Shown here piece by piece: positions 7,514-9,805 of a stretch of DNA of 9,805 nt (the first letter of the stretch is position 1; the number at the start of each line of letters is the position of its first letter). Source of the stretch: an uncultured Clostridia bacterium (lineage in GTDB: Bacteria > Bacillota > Clostridia > Christensenellales > CAG-138); contig CALEPU010000190.1 in NCBI GenBank assembly GCA_937913075.1, forward strand, positions 1 to 9,805, in the 5' to 3' direction. The position numbers were made by a program, and so were the translations under genes. The notes below the pieces were generated by a model. It had not been told where the DNA came from. It searched no databases and saw nothing but the letters and a program-made list of their open reading frames with translations.

Positions 7514-7530
7514 CTAAACTTCAAGTTTAA
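7514..7530. promoter_or_regulatory. Operator-like palindrome O1 in the pot operon leader
   Basis: CTAAACTT-C-AAGTTTAA: arms TAAACTT (7515-7521) and AAGTTTA (7523-7529) are perfectly symmetrical around 7522. It lies about 18-33 nt downstream of the expected transcription start and just upstream of the regulator's ribosome binding site, so a bound protein would block RNA polymerase. It matches O2 at 15 of 17 positions. Two further half-sites on the plus strand, CTAAAC (7536-7541) and TTAAAC (7555-7560), are spaced 19 bp apart and lead into the -10 box. Confidence 0.7.
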
Positions 7531-7546
7531 AATTACTAAACCAAAG

Positions 7547-7578
7547 CAAGAGGATTAAACCATGTTTTTCTCCTCTTG
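7547..7578. repeat. Inverted repeat framing the pot core promoter
   Basis: CAAGAGGA (7547-7554) and TCCTCTTG (7571-7578) are perfect 8-bp inverted arms separated by 16 bp. One arm covers the end of the -35 box, the other the -10/start-site junction. It could be a binding site for a dimeric regulator distinct from the one reading the TAAACTT palindromes. Confidence 0.5.
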
Positions 7579-7582
7579 TCAA
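7554..7582 (-). promoter_or_regulatory. Promoter of the pot operon
   Basis: On the minus strand, a perfect TTGACA (7582-7577) and TTTAAT (7559-7554) are 17 bp apart, an optimal sigma-A-type promoter. Transcription should start near 7547, giving a leader of about 60 nt that contains O1 and the GGAGG site. Such a strong core promoter makes sense if the operon is normally held down by a repressor. Confidence 0.82.
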
Positions 7583-7634
7583 CAGTATTGGCGATAATAT
7601 ACGAATTTTTTATTAAAAACCCGACGTTCGGCGC

Positions 7635-7677
7635 AAAAAATCGCATCTTGCAGCAAGCCGGTATCAGGTTGATGCAA
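7635..7677 (-). terminator. Probable terminator of the unknown 356-residue gene
   Basis: In minus-strand RNA, UUGCAUC (7677-7671) can pair with GAUGCGA (7647-7641) with one G-U wobble, followed immediately by six U (7640-7635). The long loop contains a further small stem (UUG/CAA). It begins about 50 nt after the stop codon at 7729. The stem is modest, so read-through into the pot operon remains possible. Confidence 0.5.
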
Positions 7678-7679
7678 TA

Positions 7680-7696
7680 CTAAACTTTAAGTTTAG
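7680..7696. promoter_or_regulatory. Operator-like palindrome O2, upstream of the pot promoter
   Basis: CTAAACTT-T-AAGTTTAG is a perfect palindrome with 8-bp arms around base 7688. It is centred 166 bp from O1, on the far side of the pot promoter and within the 3' flank of the unknown gene. Two near-identical symmetrical sites at this distance, close to sixteen helical turns, fit cooperative binding or a DNA loop over the promoter. Confidence 0.72.
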
Positions 7697-7728
7697 GAAA
7701 GCTGTTTCCGAAATTATCTAATGATGCC

Positions 7729-8799
7729 TCACTTATATTGTTCTTCGGAATCGATATCGGCGATCCTTCCGTCTTCAAAGCTTATGGAGTACAAGTCTGC
7801 GCGTTTAGCGGGCTGTGACTTGAAGGGAAATAAGATAAGTTGCTCATCTCCCCCGCTGTTATTCTCCGATCCGCAGATCCCGAGGCATACCTTGCCGCAA
7901 GCATATTGCGGAGGTATAACAAAGGCATCCTCGAATTTCCCAAAGAATTCCGCCATGGCATCGTCCGATAGCGATGCTGCGAGTTCCGGTGAAAGATACT
8001 CCCTTGCCTCCTCGTAGAGTCTCAGCTTTATTGCCTCGGCAAAGGAAAGCGCAGTCTCTGGCTCCGAATTTGGTCGTTGTTTTTGGGTCGTAAAGAACCC
8101 TATATCGACCGAAGACTGTGCGCTGCTTTTTTCCGTCAGTTCATAGCTTTTGCGGCGTTGGTGCCCGCATAGAGTTCCAAGCTCATCTATTATTTCCGCT
8201 CGCCCCTCTGTTATTATTGCACTGTCGCCTGTCGCATCGAGAACCGTTTCAAGCCTGTCATTCAGTATAAGCAGCCGCTCGCGGTGTTCGTCGTCTGCGT
8301 CGCTGATGATAATTCCCAACAACGATGCCTTGTCGAGCGATATTCTTTCAAGTCTTCCGCCGCTTCCTTTTCCTAAAATATAGCATTGCTGCTGATATGT
8401 GCCTCTCGGACTGATATAGAGCTTTAAAACTCCCTCGTTATAAAGCTCGACGCGCGCGGGCTTGCCGTTCGCAGAGTAATCGCAGCCCGACAGCAGACCG
8501 TAACACGGAACTGTAACCGACGGCGACTTCGGTCTTTTCACTATAACGTAACAGCCTTCGCCAAGCAGCCAAGCCTTACATCCCGAGCAGAATGTCCCCG
8601 CTGCTTGGTTCGTGACTGCCGCGCTCCGGCGGCACAGCAAGGTGTCTCCGCTTTTAGGATCCGCAAAATAAACATTCAGAGAATTGACAGAGCCTGTGTG
8701 CATTGAAAACACAGCGGGTCTGAGCCTTGAACATGGCAGCATATTAGAGCCGTATTCGACTAAGCAGCTTTCATTACAGCTTACATATAACAGCGGCAC
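7729..8799 (-). CDS. Hypothetical protein, 356 residues
   Basis: I do not recognise this protein. It is a convincing gene: GTG start at 8799 with AAGGGGAGG 6 nt upstream, codon use like its neighbours, and a probable terminator after it. There is no signal peptide and no membrane segment, so it should be cytoplasmic. The first 210 residues look beta-rich with short glycine turns and hold many cysteines (14 in the whole protein), including one CSGC (71-74) with C83 nearby, but not a clear zinc-finger pair. A variable low-complexity linker (about 222-248, rich in S, Q, T and E) leads to a second domain at 249-356: a long helix (SFAEAIKLRLYEEAREYLSPEL), a second helix (AMAEFFGKFEDA), then beta strands ending in ADLYSISFEDGRIADID. 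That helix-helix-strand layout resembles NTF2-like domains; this is only an inference. It is co-oriented with the pot operon and divergent from an RpiR regulator. Confidence 0.85.
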   Translation of the reverse strand: MPLLYVSCNESCLVEYGSNMLPCSRLRPAVFSMHTGSVNSLNVYFADPKSGDTLLCRRSAAVTNQAAGTFCSGCKAWLLGEGCYVIVKRPKSPSVTVPCYGLLSGCDYSANGKPARVELYNEGVLKLYISPRGTYQQQCYILGKGSGGRLERISLDKASLLGIIISDADDEHRERLLILNDRLETVLDATGDSAIITEGRAEIIDELGTLCGHQRRKSYELTEKSSAQSSVDIGFFTTQKQRPNSEPETALSFAEAIKLRLYEEAREYLSPELAASLSDDAMAEFFGKFEDAFVIPPQYACGKVCLGICGSENNSGGDEQLILFPFKSQPAKRADLYSISFEDGRIADIDSEEQYK

Positions 8800-8821
8800 G
8801 TCTTACCTCCCCTTATAATCA

Positions 8822-8871
8822 CGGCGCAGAACAAACAAAAGCATTGCGCTCATTAATAAATTTATGCGCCG
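8822..8871. repeat. Inverted repeat in the leader/promoter of the unknown gene
   Basis: CGGCGCA (8822-8828) and TGCGCCG (8865-8871) are perfect 7-bp GC-rich arms with 36 bp between them. One arm abuts the proposed -10 box, the other lies just upstream of the ribosome binding site. No U-tract follows, so it is not a terminator. Confidence 0.4.
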
Positions 8872-8890
8872 ACAGGAAAAAATAAGTCAA
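8861..8890 (-). promoter_or_regulatory. Possible promoter of the unknown gene
   Basis: On the minus strand, TTGACT (8890-8885) and CATAAA (8866-8861) are 18 bp apart. The -35 box is good but the -10 box is imperfect. The upstream TTGACA (8901-8896) has no credible -10 at the right distance. Transcription would start near 8854, giving a leader of about 55 nt. Confidence 0.4.
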
Positions 8891-8912
8891 AGCGGTGTCA
8901 ATATTCGGTCAA
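8885..8912 (-). promoter_or_regulatory. Three TTGAC direct repeats at 11-bp spacing
   Basis: On the minus strand TTGACC (8912-8907), TTGACA (8901-8896) and TTGACT (8890-8885) repeat at exactly 11-bp steps, each 6-mer followed by 5 bp. This is about one helical turn, the geometry used by OmpR/PhoB-type response regulators. The last repeat coincides with the possible -35 box of the unknown gene. Confidence 0.5.
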
Positions 8913-8947
8913 TTTAAATAATTTAATTTCAATTCTACAATACGCTC

Positions 8948-8975
8948 TTGAAAATTTCCTGTCAGGTGATAAAAT
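8948..8975 (+). promoter_or_regulatory. Probable promoter of the RpiR-family gene
   Basis: TTGAAA (8948-8953) and TAAAAT (8970-8975) are 16 bp apart, placing transcription start near 8982, directly before the 8985-9020 inverted repeat. A small palindrome, CCTG-T-CAGG (8958-8966), lies in the spacer. The -10 box is A/T-rich and could be shifted by a few bases. Confidence 0.5.
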
Positions 8976-8984
8976 TATATAAAA

Positions 8985-9020
8985 TTTTGACGCAAATTCA
9001 GAACCTTTACTGCGTCAAAA
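8985..9020. promoter_or_regulatory. Perfect 10-bp inverted repeat before the RpiR-family gene
   Basis: TTTTGACGCA (8985-8994) and TGCGTCAAAA (9011-9020) are perfect inverted arms with 16 bp between them. The repeat sits between the proposed promoter and the ribosome binding site and shares the TTGAC core with the upstream triplet. It is most likely an autoregulatory operator; a leader hairpin is also possible. No U-tract follows. Confidence 0.6.
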
Positions 9021-9041
9021 GAATATAGGGGGGACAAAATA

Positions 9042-9805
9042 ATGTCAGCGAGGATGAAGCTCAGTTCGATTTATTCTACATTGCCGACGGCAGAGAAGAA
9101 GGTGGCCGATTTCATACTTTCCGATCCGGATGCGGCGGCACATCTTGTTATTAATCAGATTGCAGAACGCGCAGGAGTCAGCGTTCCCTCTGTTACGAGG
9201 CTGGCACACAAGCTCGGTTACTCCAGCTTTATGGATTTCAGAGTCGCGCTGGCAAACAGATGTCTCGACATATCTACTGAAAAATTCGAGCCGATCACTC
9301 CCGCTGATAACGACGAGCAGCTTATAAAAAAGCTGATGGTCGGACAGATACGCGCAATTGAAACGACTCTCGGCTCGCTCGATTTAAAAGAGCTTGCGTT
9401 GATAGCCGACATGCTCTGCACCTGCAACAGGGTCGTTTGGTTCGCGGTTGACAACTCATGGCTGCTGGCGTCCGGCATATCCGAGCTTATGTGCAGGCTC
9501 GGTATAGACTCGGTTACGATCAAGCCGAGCAGCCTTATGGCAAATTACGCCGAGAATATGCGTGAAGGCGACGTAGCCTTTGCAATAACCAGAACAGGAA
9601 GGACCGCTCATACAATAGATGCGCTTCGCGTAGCTAAGACTTGCGGAGCGGAAACGGTGCTGATGTCCAATCTCGCAAACTCTCCATGCGAACAGCACGC
9701 GGATCATTTCATCTGCACTTCACGGCTTGACGAGCTTTACCGCGTGTATGGCTTTGAGACCTGCACATCTATGCAGGCTGTGCTCGAAACGCTTGTTACG
9801 CTGAT
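9042..9805 (+). CDS. RpiR-family transcriptional regulator, 3' end beyond window
   Basis: Regulator of the RpiR type, usually controlling sugar or sugar-phosphate (sometimes amino sugar) use. 254 residues are seen, of about 280 expected. Residues 1-75 form the RpiR helix-turn-helix domain: LPTAEKKVADFIL, then NQIAERAGVSVPSVTRLAHKLGYSSFMDFR, the family's most conserved stretch. From about 110 a SIS (sugar isomerase) domain follows, with NRVVWFAVDNSW, GDVAFAITRTGRT (176-188) at the position of the phosphosugar-binding serine/threonine loop, and AKTCGAETVLMSN. The ATG at 9042 is preceded by a six-G run (9028-9033). It is divergent from the unknown 356-residue gene and follows a strong inverted repeat, suggesting autoregulation. 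Downstream genes that would reveal its sugar are outside the window, so the ligand is unknown. RpiR members also exist without metabolic neighbours. Confidence 0.92.
   Translation, partial: MSARMKLSSIYSTLPTAEKKVADFILSDPDAAAHLVINQIAERAGVSVPSVTRLAHKLGYSSFMDFRVALANRCLDISTEKFEPITPADNDEQLIKKLMVGQIRAIETTLGSLDLKELALIADMLCTCNRVVWFAVDNSWLLASGISELMCRLGIDSVTIKPSSLMANYAENMREGDVAFAITRTGRTAHTIDALRVAKTCGAETVLMSNLANSPCEQHADHFICTSRLDELYRVYGFETCTSMQAVLETLVTL

Noticed and set aside
7489..7524. Upstream TTG start for the XRE-cupin regulator
   Set aside because: There is no ribosome binding site before 7524 and that codon lies within palindrome O1; the TTG at 7488 follows GGAGG at 8 nt.
7489..7547. Polyamine- or metabolite-sensing riboswitch in the pot leader
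   Set aside because: The leader is only about 60 nt, shows no multi-helix structure, and is occupied by a DNA palindrome matching O2.
7620..7631. CCGA-CGT-TCGG mini-hairpin upstream of the pot promoter
   Set aside because: Four-base arms with a three-base loop are too short to distinguish from chance.
8881..8912. CRISPR-like array from the short GTCAA repeats
   Set aside because: The repeats are only 5-6 bp at 11-bp steps, far shorter than CRISPR repeats and spacers; a regulator site is the better reading.

Overview
The window reads as the chromosome of a Gram-positive, low-to-mid GC member of the Clostridia, probably a gut Oscillospiraceae/Ruminococcaceae-type anaerobe. This is an inference. 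It rests on strong GGAGG-type or G-run ribosome binding sites, frequent GTG/TTG starts, a lipoprotein (not periplasmic) PotD, an HflX with the long N-terminus I associate with clostridia, and an ISL3-family insertion sequence. Base composition looks even across the window, and apart from the IS nothing suggests recent transfer.

Layout. (1) Positions 1-827, minus strand: the right-hand part of an ISL3-family element, with a transposase cut by the window edge and its terminal inverted repeat at 801-827. (2) 871-2714, plus strand: a promoter and hflX, a GTPase carrying an extra N-terminal domain with a complete JAMM-type metal motif; a bidirectional terminator at 2732-2758 separates it from the next unit. 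(3) 7582-2776, minus strand: a five-gene polyamine uptake operon read in the order XRE-cupin regulator, potA, potB, potC, potD, with genes overlapping or nearly touching. (4) 8799-7729, minus strand: a protein of unknown function. (5) 9042-9805, plus strand: an RpiR-family regulator cut by the window end and divergent from the unknown gene.

How it works together. The transporter is a complete type I ABC importer: PotD binds the polyamine outside the membrane, PotB and PotC form the channel and PotA hydrolyses ATP. The XRE-cupin protein at the head of the operon probably senses polyamine (or a related ligand) and represses the operon through two near-identical palindromes, CTAAACTT-N-AAGTTTAG, centred 166 bp apart. 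One lies in the operon leader and the other just behind the upstream unknown gene. The core promoter between them is a consensus TTGACA / 17 bp / TTTAAT.

The regulatory DNA is rich: the potR leader/promoter region and the 8800-9041 divergent region both hold symmetrical or phased repeats that look like protein binding sites. The most unusual items are the JAMM-like domain fused to HflX, the twin operators, the 11-bp-phased TTGAC triplet repeat, the duplicated TOBE-like domain of PotA, and the unknown 356-residue protein. I saw no rRNA, tRNA, CRISPR array or known riboswitch.
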